Part shown: piece after piece, positions 1-6,372 of the stretch
How positions within the stretch are numbered: position 1 is the stretch's first letter
How the letters are laid out: the number at the start of each line of letters is the position of its first letter
Origin: an uncultured beta proteobacterium
Lineage (GTDB): Bacteria; Pseudomonadota; Gammaproteobacteria; Burkholderiales; Rhodocyclaceae
Reading direction: 5' to 3'
Assembly: GCA_903917505.1 (NCBI GenBank)
Contig: CAIXAY010000341.1
Location: 1-8,916 of the forward strand
DNA: 8,916 nucleotides
The notes under the pieces: generated by a model
The model's input: the letters and a program-made list of their open reading frames with translations, nothing else
Told to the model about the DNA's origin: nothing
The model's database searches: none
Made by a program: the position numbers and the translations under genes

Positions 1-53
1 ATATATAAACCATACAGCGCCAGATGTCAAGTATATTAGTGACTACACATTGT

Positions 54-109
54 AACAAAAATAAACGACAAGTGGCCCGAATCGTTAGACCAGACAAGCA
101 CTTGTCGTT
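54..109 (-). terminator. Probable intrinsic terminator of the hemerythrin gene
   Basis: Read on the minus strand, an 11-bp perfect inverted repeat (AACGACAAGTG at 109-99 pairing with CACTTGTCGTT at 74-64) encloses a 24-nt loop. A T-rich tract (TATTTTTGTT, 63-54) follows at once. It starts 34 nt beyond the stop codon of the minus-strand hemerythrin gene, the usual place for a Rho-independent terminator. The loop is longer than usual and the stem is only moderately GC-rich. An alternative shorter hairpin (93-106) shares the first arm. Confidence 0.55.
93..106. repeat. GACAAG-CA-CTTGTC palindrome
   Basis: Two 6-bp half-sites (93-98 and 101-106) form an inverted repeat around a 2-bp centre. A third copy of the half-site, GACAAG, lies at 67-72. 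In RNA this pairing would be mutually exclusive with the longer terminator stem (64-74 with 99-109), because both use the same bases. It could be a protein-binding site, an alternative RNA fold, or simply part of the terminator. Confidence 0.4.
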
Positions 110-142
110 ATTGGGGGTGACTACAAAGGGGGTAACTTCAGA

Positions 143-784
143 CTAGCTGGCGGCGATGACTTTCGTTTCGGGCACCGCCTCGACGGACCCGCGGAACTCG
201 ACAGCTTCCTTGCAGAGGTGATCGATGATGATGTCACGCACGATGAAGTCCAGGAACTCTTTGGAGATCGTCGCGCTGCTATGGAAGTTTCTGTGCATCC
301 GCTGCGCCTTGTCGAGCAGCGCGCGGTGCAGCGCCTGATGCTCGGTGAAATTGGGATGGTCGATCGCGATCAGCACCGATTCCTCGGCACAAAAATGCCG
401 GGTGATGTAATCGATCAGTTCGTCGATCAGCCATTCCAGATCGGAGTGCGGCAGTTTCGATGCCACGGCATTGATCAAGGCGTTGCCGAGGATGAATAGC
501 CGCCGGTGTTGCGTGTCGATGACCGGATGACCGGTTTCATACGATTTCTGCCACTTGATCGGCGCCGGTTCGTCCGTTCCGGTGTCGCCGGACTTGCGCC
601 GCGGACCATGGGCCAGGCGGTCATGCTGCGGCAGCCACCAAGCCAGCCAGCCGGCCGACAGCAGGGCCAGCCCGCTGACGACGGCCAGGCCGCTGCGCAA
701 GCTGCCCAGCGTGATCAACCCGACGCCGATATAGAACAGCGGAATGAGATCGTAAAGCCTGTCCTGCAACTGCGCTTTCTTCAT
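143..784 (-). CDS. Membrane-anchored bacteriohemerythrin-like protein
   Basis: This 213-residue protein has two N-terminal hydrophobic segments (about 12-28 and 31-52), a charged linker rich in Pro, Arg and Gly (53-76), and a C-terminal hemerythrin domain (about 78-200). Hemerythrins bind a non-haem di-iron centre that reversibly binds O2; bacterial versions serve in oxygen sensing, oxygen delivery or iron handling. The ligand pattern is visible: H93 in the D-T-Q-H motif, H130 and E134 in HFCAEE, H149 and H153 in HQALH, and H189 in the last helix. The seventh expected ligand, the Asp five residues after the last His (the HIxxxD motif), is Ala194, with Glu193 next to it. The domain is probably cytoplasmic at the membrane surface, but topology is not proven. 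The gene is monocistronic here, with its own likely promoter (850-878) and terminator (54-109). The ATG at 784 has only a weak ribosome-binding site. The family call is firm; di-iron occupancy is doubtful. Confidence 0.87.
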   Translation of the reverse strand: MKKAQLQDRLYDLIPLFYIGVGLITLGSLRSGLAVVSGLALLSAGWLAWWLPQHDRLAHGPRRKSGDTGTDEPAPIKWQKSYETGHPVIDTQHRRLFILGNALINAVASKLPHSDLEWLIDELIDYITRHFCAEESVLIAIDHPNFTEHQALHRALLDKAQRMHRNFHSSATISKEFLDFIVRDIIIDHLCKEAVEFRGSVEAVPETKVIAAS

Positions 785-849
785 CGTCGGCTACCCGCGA
801 AGACGTATTTCCGGAGGCTGCGGCAAGATCGTCTAGTACCCTGTAATTC

Positions 850-878
850 ATTATGGTTAATTCGATGGCAAGTCGCAA
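850..878 (-). promoter_or_regulatory. Predicted sigma70 promoter for the hemerythrin gene
   Basis: On the minus strand TTGCGA (878-873) and CATAAT (855-850) are separated by 17 bp. CATAAT matches 5 of 6 consensus -10 bases and TTGCGA 4 of 6 consensus -35 bases. Transcription would begin near 843, giving an untranslated leader of about 59 nt before the ATG at 784. The surrounding 845-865 stretch is AT-rich within otherwise GC-rich DNA. Confidence 0.45.
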
Positions 879-884
879 GCTTGC
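875..884. promoter_or_regulatory. Perfect 10-bp palindrome, possible operator in the divergent intergenic region
   Basis: GCAAGCTTGC is a perfect inverted repeat between the divergent hemerythrin and oxidoreductase genes. It overlaps the -35 element of the predicted minus-strand promoter (873-878). It also overlaps a weak plus-strand -35-like TTGCTC (881-886), followed 18 bp later by TAAGAT (905-910). A wider, imperfect pairing (870-877 with 887-894) surrounds it. A bound protein could affect both directions, but no known regulator motif is recognised. Confidence 0.3.
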
Positions 885-1003
885 TCTGCGATTTCAATTG
901 GAATTAAGATGAAAGTCTGTCCGCCGCGCATCGACTGCCGGGTAAGGGCAGCGCACTGTGGCGACGGCGCCGATCGGCTGGGGATTGGCCGGGAAACATT
1001 TCT

Positions 1004-1008
1004 GGAGG
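1004..1008 (+). promoter_or_regulatory. Ribosome-binding site that fixes the start at 1015
   Basis: GGAGG lies 6 nt upstream of the ATG at 1015. An in-frame GTG at 958 would give 19 extra residues, but its upstream sequence is only a weak match. The 1015 start also puts the twin-arginine motif close to the N-terminus, as expected of a Tat signal. Confidence 0.7.
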
Positions 1009-1014
1009 ACCGCG

Positions 1015-1758
1015 ATGGACAACCATGATTTCACCAACATCTGCCGGCGCCGCTTCCTGGCCGCTGCCGGCCTGGCCGGTCTTGGCCTGGGGTTCGCGAT
1101 GCGCAGTGCCGGCGCCGCCGATATGGCGAAGGCGAAAGTCGGCATCGTCGGGTCCGGTCACATCGGCAGCACGCTCGGCGAGTTGTGGCTCAAGGCTGGC
1201 CACGAAGTGATGTTTTCCTCGCTCGACCTGGCTTCCGACCAGGCGCTGGCGGCGCGCCTCGGCGCCGGCGCGCAGGCCGGAACGCCCAAGCAGGCGGCGG
1301 CTTACGGCGAAGTGCTGCTGGTCTCGGTGCCTTACGCCGCGCTGCCGCAACTCGGGCGCGACCTGGCCGACGAGATCCGCGGCAAGGTGCTGCTCGACAC
1401 CTGCAACCCGATTCCGCAGCGCGACGGCGACATGGCGAACGAGGCCAAGGCCGCCGGCGCCGGCATCAGTTCGGCGCGCCTGCTGCCTGGCGCGCGCCTG
1501 GTGCGCGCTTTCAACTCGGTCGGCTACCGGATGCTGCAAAGCGAGGCGCATCGGGCCGGCGAGCGTGTCGCGATTCCGCTCGCCAGCGACGTTGGAGAGG
1601 CGCTGGCGACGGCCGTCAAGCTGGTGCAGGAAGCGGGCTTCGAGCCGGTCGTCGTCGGTGCGCTGGCGCGGGCGCGCGAGTTCGATCCGGGCATGCCGGT
1701 GTTCGGCAAGGCGCTGACCGCGGCACAGCTGCGTGACGCGCTGTCGCTCAAGCCCTGA
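1015..1758 (+). CDS. Tat-signalled NADP oxidoreductase, coenzyme F420-dependent-type (Rossmann fold)
   Basis: The protein has 247 residues from the ATG at 1015. Residues 11-36 look like a Tat signal: R11-R12-R13-F-L followed by an Ala/Gly/Leu-rich hydrophobic stretch and a possible cleavage site after A-G-A-A (about 32-35). A Rossmann domain follows at once (KVGIVGSGHIG, with the dinucleotide loop G46-S-G48-H-I-G51). Later segments resemble the NADPH-dependent F420 reductase-like family (VLLDTCNP at 125-132, LVRAFNSVG at 162-170). The family binds NAD(P)H, and in archaea and actinobacteria transfers hydride to or from F420. Proteobacterial members mostly have unknown substrates, so F420 use should not be assumed. 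It is the first gene of a likely operon, with 47 nt to the next start. The odd point is an export signal on an NAD(P)-binding protein. The fold call is strong; substrate and true location are open. Confidence 0.78.
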   Translation: MDNHDFTNICRRRFLAAAGLAGLGLGFAMRSAGAADMAKAKVGIVGSGHIGSTLGELWLKAGHEVMFSSLDLASDQALAARLGAGAQAGTPKQAAAYGEVLLVSVPYAALPQLGRDLADEIRGKVLLDTCNPIPQRDGDMANEAKAAGAGISSARLLPGARLVRAFNSVGYRMLQSEAHRAGERVAIPLASDVGEALATAVKLVQEAGFEPVVVGALARAREFDPGMPVFGKALTAAQLRDALSLKP

Positions 1759-1805
1759 GCGTCCGAGATCACAGCCGATCGCGTTTTCGCCTCGAGGCGG
1801 GCAGC

Positions 1806-3164
1806 GTGAGTCCGGACAATGCGGACACCGTCGCGCGGCTGCAGCGCGCGCTGGCGCGCGTGGTCGCCGTGCGCAGCGGCGAGATCCCGGCGCTGCTCTG
1901 GTCCTTCGCCTACTTCTTCTGCCTGCTCGCCGGCTACTATGTGCTGCGCCCGCTGCGCGACGAAATGGGAATCGCCGGCGGCGTGCGCAACCTGCAGTGG
2001 CTATTCACCGCCACCTTCGTCGTCATGCTCGCCGCCGTGCCGCTGTTCGGCGCCGTGGTCGCCCGCCTGCCGCGCCAGCGCTTCATTCCGCTGGTCTACC
2101 ATTTCTTCGTCTGCAACATCGCGCTGTTCTGGCTGCTGCTCACTTTCGACGTCAGCAATGTCTATGTGGCGCGGGTCTTCTTCGTCTGGATCAGCGTCTT
2201 CAACCTGTTCACCGTCTCGGTGTTCTGGTCCTTCATGGCCGATCTGTTCGCCAGCGAGCAGGGCAAGCGGCTGTTCGGTTTCATCGCCGCCGGCGGTTCG
2301 GCCGGCGCCCTGCTCGGACCCCTGCTGACCGTGGGGCTAGCGGCGCCGCTCGGGCCGGTGAACCTGCTGGTCATCGCGGCCTTCTTCCTGGAGCTTGCCG
2401 TGTATTGCGCGCGCCGGCTGGAAAGGGTCGCGGCGCGGGCCAGCGCAGCCGCGGTGACGCCGCACCCGGCCGCCGCGCCCGGCGCCCCGGCCCAATCGCT
2501 CGGCGGCAGCTGGCTCGACGGCATCGTCCTGCTGCTGCGTTCGCCTTACCTCGGCGGCATCGCCTTGTGGGTGGCGCTGCTCTCGCTGGCCGGAACCTTT
2601 CTCTATTTCCAGCAGGCGAGCATCGTCGCCGCGGCCTCCGACGATCCGGCGGTTCGCGTGCGCATCTTCGCCGCCATCGACCTCAGCATCGGCATCCTGA
2701 CCGTCATCGTGCAATGCCTGGCGACCGGCCGCCTGATCACGCGCTTCGGCGTCGGTGCCGCCGCCGCGTTTCTGCCGGCCGTTTTCGCGCTCGGTTTCCT
2801 CGCGCTCTGGGTGTCGCCGACGCTGGTCGTCGTCATCATCTTCCAGGCGCTGCAGCGCACCGCGAACTTCGCGGTCTCCAACCCGGCGCGCGAAGTGCTG
2901 TTCACCGTCGTCGAGCGGGTCGAGAAATACAAGGCCAAAAATGTCATCGACATCGTCGTGTTTCGCGGCGCCGACGCCTTCAACGGCTGGCTCTTCGCGA
3001 CGCTGCGCGCGGCCGGCCTGGAGTTGCCGCTGATTTCCGCGGCGACGCTGCCGCTGATGCTGGCCTGGGCCGCGCTGGCCATCGCGCTCGGCCGCGCGCA
3101 GGAAAGGCGCGCGCAGCGGGGGCCCGGCGCGCTGGCCGAACCGCTTTCAAGCAAAGGAGGATGA
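1806..3164 (+). CDS. Polytopic membrane transporter, ATP:ADP antiporter (AAA/NTT)-like or MFS-type
   Basis: This 452-residue protein is very hydrophobic, with about 11-12 likely transmembrane segments (for example 28-48, 65-86, 93-114, 120-144, 184-201, 250-270, 285-307, 316-336, 405-429). A central hydrophilic Ala/Pro-rich loop (about 203-236) splits it into two halves. The first helix ends in YYVLRPLRDEMG (44-55), and a later segment reads FMADLFASEQGKRLFGFI (143-160). I associate these with bacterial proteins annotated as ATP:ADP antiporter-like or generic MFS transporters; NTT-type relatives exchange ATP/ADP, other nucleotides or NAD. The substrate cannot be read from sequence. The GTG start at 1806 has GAGG at 1794-1797, 8 nt upstream. 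The gene follows the NADP-oxidoreductase-like gene by 47 nt and precedes the aldo/keto reductase by 1 nt, so it is almost certainly co-transcribed with the latter. 'Membrane transporter' is secure; 'nucleotide antiporter-like' is moderately so. Confidence 0.75.
   Translation: MSPDNADTVARLQRALARVVAVRSGEIPALLWSFAYFFCLLAGYYVLRPLRDEMGIAGGVRNLQWLFTATFVVMLAAVPLFGAVVARLPRQRFIPLVYHFFVCNIALFWLLLTFDVSNVYVARVFFVWISVFNLFTVSVFWSFMADLFASEQGKRLFGFIAAGGSAGALLGPLLTVGLAAPLGPVNLLVIAAFFLELAVYCARRLERVAARASAAAVTPHPAAAPGAPAQSLGGSWLDGIVLLLRSPYLGGIALWVALLSLAGTFLYFQQASIVAAASDDPAVRVRIFAAIDLSIGILTVIVQCLATGRLITRFGVGAAAAFLPAVFALGFLALWVSPTLVVVIIFQALQRTANFAVSNPAREVLFTVVERVEKYKAKNVIDIVVFRGADAFNGWLFATLRAAGLELPLISAATLPLMLAWAALAIALGRAQERRAQRGPGALAEPLSSKGG
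3155..3160 (+). promoter_or_regulatory. Strong ribosome-binding site inside the transporter 3' end
   Basis: AGGAGG sits 5 nt before the ATG at 3166 and within the last codons of the transporter gene, whose stop (TGA) is at 3162-3164. This arrangement favours translational coupling of the two genes. A second ATG at 3161 overlaps the stop but leads into a different, non-conserved frame. Confidence 0.7.
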
Positions 3165-3165
3165 A

Positions 3166-4146
3166 ATGGGCACGCAAAATTCTTCGCCGGATCATCTGCG
3201 CGGCCGTCCGCAAGGGCAGCCCTTCTCGCGCCGGGAATTCCTCGCGCTGAGCGTCGCCGGCAGCCTCGCCACGGCGCTTCCCGATTTCGCCTGGGCGGCC
3301 GAAGCGCTGCGCAGCCGGGCCATCCCGGTCAGCGGTGAACAACTGCCGGTGATCGGGATCGGCACGTCGATCGTTTTCGACGTCGGCGACGATGCGGCAC
3401 AGCGCAGCGAGCGCCGCGCCGTCCTGCAAACCCTGTTCGACGGCGGCGGCCGGCTGATCGATACGGCGCCTTCCTACGCCAGCGCCGAGGCCGTCGTCGG
3501 CGACCTCGTCGCGGCCATGGGGGCGCGTGGCAAGGCCTTCCTGGCGACCAAGGTGCGCGCCACCGACCGCACCGCGGCGCAAGCCGAAATGCAGCAGTCG
3601 CAGCGTCGCCTGCACAGCGACAAGTTCGACCTGATGCAACTGCACAATGTCGGCGACAAGGACCGTGAAACGGCAGCGCAGATCGCCCAGTTGCGCGAAT
3701 GGAAGCAAGCCGGAATCTGCCGCTACATCGGCATCACCCACTACCTCGATTACGCGCACGACCGCCTGCTCGAACTGATGCGCCGCGAGAAGCCCGACTT
3801 CATCCAGGTCAACTATTCGCTCGCCGACCGCAGCGTCGAAGAGCGCCTGCTGCCGGCTGCACGCGACAACGGCACGGCGGTGCTGATCAACCTGCCGTTC
3901 GGCCGCGGCAAGCTGTTTGCCGCCGTGCGCGGCCGCGAGCTGCCGGCCTGGGCGGCGGAGTTCGATGCGGCGAGCTGGGGCCAGTTCTTCCTGAAATACA
4001 TTCTCGCGCACGAGGCGGTGACCTGCGTCATCCCGGGCACCGACAAGCCCGCCTACATGATCGACAACCTCGCGGCCGGGCGCGGCCGCTTGCCCGACGC
4101 CGCGCGGCGCAAGCACATGGTCGAATACTTCGCCGCGCTGGGCTGA
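3166..4146 (+). CDS. Tat-signalled aldo/keto reductase
   Basis: This 326-residue protein belongs to the aldo/keto reductase superfamily, NAD(P)H-dependent reductases with a TIM-barrel fold that interconvert carbonyls and alcohols. The catalytic tetrad is complete: D99 and Y104 (IDTAPSY), K129 (ATKV) and H160 (LMQLHN). IPGTDKP (289-295) occupies the C-terminal cofactor-phosphate region. Residues 1-45 form a Tat signal: hydrophilic start, S21-R22-R23-E-F-L motif, hydrophobic stretch, and a likely cleavage site after A-W-A-A (about 42-45). Tat-signalled members of this family are known, but where they obtain NAD(P)H outside the cytoplasm is usually unexplained. The gene is 1 nt downstream of the transporter and its stop faces the molybdopterin-subunit gene 11 nt away. 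There is no obvious terminator between them. The substrate is unknown. Confidence 0.88.
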   Translation: MGTQNSSPDHLRGRPQGQPFSRREFLALSVAGSLATALPDFAWAAEALRSRAIPVSGEQLPVIGIGTSIVFDVGDDAAQRSERRAVLQTLFDGGGRLIDTAPSYASAEAVVGDLVAAMGARGKAFLATKVRATDRTAAQAEMQQSQRRLHSDKFDLMQLHNVGDKDRETAAQIAQLREWKQAGICRYIGITHYLDYAHDRLLELMRREKPDFIQVNYSLADRSVEERLLPAARDNGTAVLINLPFGRGKLFAAVRGRELPAWAAEFDAASWGQFFLKYILAHEAVTCVIPGTDKPAYMIDNLAAGRGRLPDAARRKHMVEYFAALG

Positions 4147-4157
4147 AGTCGAGCGAT

Positions 4158-6371
4158 TCAGGCCGTTTCGCGCAAGGCCGCGAGCACGCGCTCGGGGCTG
4201 AACGGGGCGGCGCGCAGGCGCACGCCGATGGCATCGTACACGGCGTTGGCCAGCGCCGCGGCGACCGGCGATGAAGCCGCTTCGCCGGCGCCGAGCGGCG
4301 GCTGGTCAATGCGCTGGACGAGATCGATCAGGAGTTCGGGCGCTTCGGGGAAGCGCAGGATGCGGTAGCTAGCCCAATCGACGCTGGTCACCCGCTGGCG
4401 GTCGAAAGTCGTCTCTTCGAACAGGCAGCGCGACAGCGTTTGCAGGATGTTGCCCTCGACCTGGTTGCGTACCGTGCCGGGGTTGATCATCAGGCCGCAA
4501 TCGTGGGCGCAGGCGACGCGCCTGACGCGGATCTCGCCGCTCTTGCGCTCGACCTCGACGTCCATGGCCATCGCCACGTAGGTCTCGTTGTGCTTGTAGT
4601 GCACGTAGGCGATGCCGCGACCGCGGGCGATGGCGCCGCTCTTGCGCCGCTCGCCGCCGGCGGCTTTCCAGCCGATCAGCGCGGCGCAGCGATCGAGCAC
4701 TTCGATGCCGCGCGGGTCGGCGAGGTCGCGCCGGCGGAATTCGAGGGGATCGATTTTCGCCGCTGCTGCGAGTTCGTCGACGAAGGCTTCGACGGCGAAA
4801 CAGTTGGCGACCTTGCCTGGCGCGCGGATGTTCGCTGGGCGCAGCGGCGCCGGTTCCAGCCAGTGCGCCGTAACCTTGACGCGCGCCGCGCGGTAGGGTG
4901 GATCGGCATTCTGCGTGACCAGGCCGACCATCTGCCCCACCGGCTGGGCGATGCCTGCGTCGGAAGGCGCGAGCAGCGGCACGTGCGCGAGGTTGGCGGT
5001 GGCCAGCGGCACCCACATCTCGGCCTCCCAGGCGTCGATGTGGCCCTGCGCGTCGAGTGCCGCGCGCAATTCGAGCAATTGCGGCGGCCCTTTCGGATCC
5101 CAGCCGAGTTCGTCTTCGCGCGTCCATTGCACGCGCACCGGCTTGCCGACGGCTTTCGACATCAGCGCGGCGTCGGCCGCCACGTCGTCGTGACCGTTCA
5201 TGCCGTAGCAGCCCGAACCGTCGAGATAGATCAGGCGCACCTGTTCGCGCGGCAGGCCGAGCATTTGCGCGTAAGCCGGCTGGTAGCGGTGCGTTGCCTG
5301 CGAAGCGGTCCAGATCGTCGCGCCGTCGGCGCGCACGTCGGCGACTGCGCACGAGGGCCCGAGCGAGGCGTGCGACTGGATCGGCCACTGGTAGCTGGCG
5401 GCCAGCTGGTGCGGGTTGCTTGCCAGATCGGAAGTGTCGCCCTTGCTGACGATAATCTCTTCCTTGACGAAGGGGCCGCGGCGCGCCCACAGCCCGAGGT
5501 TTTCGTGGCCGATCAGGCCGCTGCCCTCGCTCCATCGCGCTTTCAAGGCGCGCGCCGCGCGCACCGCCGCCCATTCGTCGCCGGCCACGACGCCGAGAAA
5601 GTCCTTGATGCGCACCAGTTGCACGCCGGGCAGGTGGGCGATAGTCGTCGCGTCGACCTCGAGCAGCCGGGCGCCGACCGCCGGCGGGCGCAGCGCGCGG
5701 CCGTGCAGCATGCCGGGCGGCGTGAAGTCGTGGACAAAGATATGGCGGCCGGTGAGCTTGGCCGGCAGGTCGGGACGCGGCAGCGACTTGCCGACGATGC
5801 GGTACTGCGCCGGATTCCTGAGCGGCGCCTGCGGATTCATCCTGACGCCGAAGGCGCGGTCGCCGACCAGTTCGGCGAAGCTGACGCGACTCGACGGCGC
5901 ACGCACATCGCCGTCACCGAAACTGAGTTCGCTGGCGGCGACTTGCAAATGCCCCGCGGCGCGCGCGAGCAGCGCTTCGCGCGCCGTCGCGGCGGCCTGG
6001 CGCAGCTGCATGCCGCCGCGCATCACCCCGGTACTGCCGGCGGTCGGCCCCTGGTCGGGCGTGAACGCGGTGTCGCCTTCGACGAGTTCGATGCGCTCGA
6101 CGCCGATAGCCAATTCCTCGGCGACGATTTGCCGCATCGCGATGCGGTGCCCGGTGCCCAGATCGACCTTGCCCGAATAGACGATGACCGAGCCGTCCGC
6201 GCGCACTGCGAGGAAGGCGTCGACTTCGTCGAGATTGAGTGTGTGCGGCGTATGTGCATTCGCCGCCGTCTGGGCCAGCGCCAGCGGCAGGCCGGTGAGC
6301 GAGAAACCGATGACGAGGGCGCCGCCCTTGAGGAATTCGCGGCGAGCGACGCTGACTCCGCTGATTCTCAT
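4158..6371 (-). CDS. Xanthine dehydrogenase-family molybdopterin-binding large subunit (NicB/IorB-like)
   Basis: This 737-residue protein is the molybdenum-cofactor catalytic subunit of a two-subunit hydroxylase or aldehyde dehydrogenase; such enzymes oxidise N-heterocycles or aldehydes with oxygen from water. A Tat signal is visible (A9-R10-R11-E-F-L-K, hydrophobic core to about 32, A-L-A-Q near the cleavage site). An N-terminal domain with KVDLGTGHRIAMRQIVAEEL (68-87) precedes the a/b-hammerhead region (about 200-290). GSGCYGMNGHDD (385-396) lies in the cofactor-binding region and resembles nicotinate dehydrogenase subunit B. R516-A-P-G is conserved, and G694-A-G-E697 supplies the catalytic glutamate. 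There is no C-terminal cytochrome c extension and no CXXCH haem motif, unlike NicB proteins that carry cytochrome domains. The start ATG at 6371 is 1 nt from the small-subunit stop and has GGAGG 6 nt upstream. The substrate cannot be assigned; nicotinate, isoquinoline or an aldehyde are all possible. Confidence 0.88.
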   Translation of the reverse strand: MRISGVSVARREFLKGGALVIGFSLTGLPLALAQTAANAHTPHTLNLDEVDAFLAVRADGSVIVYSGKVDLGTGHRIAMRQIVAEELAIGVERIELVEGDTAFTPDQGPTAGSTGVMRGGMQLRQAAATAREALLARAAGHLQVAASELSFGDGDVRAPSSRVSFAELVGDRAFGVRMNPQAPLRNPAQYRIVGKSLPRPDLPAKLTGRHIFVHDFTPPGMLHGRALRPPAVGARLLEVDATTIAHLPGVQLVRIKDFLGVVAGDEWAAVRAARALKARWSEGSGLIGHENLGLWARRGPFVKEEIIVSKGDTSDLASNPHQLAASYQWPIQSHASLGPSCAVADVRADGATIWTASQATHRYQPAYAQMLGLPREQVRLIYLDGSGCYGMNGHDDVAADAALMSKAVGKPVRVQWTREDELGWDPKGPPQLLELRAALDAQGHIDAWEAEMWVPLATANLAHVPLLAPSDAGIAQPVGQMVGLVTQNADPPYRAARVKVTAHWLEPAPLRPANIRAPGKVANCFAVEAFVDELAAAAKIDPLEFRRRDLADPRGIEVLDRCAALIGWKAAGGERRKSGAIARGRGIAYVHYKHNETYVAMAMDVEVERKSGEIRVRRVACAHDCGLMINPGTVRNQVEGNILQTLSRCLFEETTFDRQRVTSVDWASYRILRFPEAPELLIDLVQRIDQPPLGAGEAASSPVAAALANAVYDAIGVRLRAAPFSPERVLAALRETA

Positions 6372-6372
6372 C

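Noticed and set aside
1733..3250. A 505-codon plus-strand frame overlapping the transporter gene
   Set aside because: The translation is Arg/Ala-rich low complexity in an alternative frame of a recognisable 12-TM protein; it also overlaps the start of the next gene.
2980..4116. A 378-codon minus-strand frame opposite the aldo/keto reductase
   Set aside because: It is antisense to a gene with an intact catalytic tetrad and shows no recognisable motif.
4143..4161. Small inverted repeat (CTGAA...TTCAG) between the convergent stop codons
   Set aside because: Both genes end in a Gly/Ala-type codon plus TGA, which creates this symmetry by itself; with 5 bp and no T-run it is not a convincing terminator.
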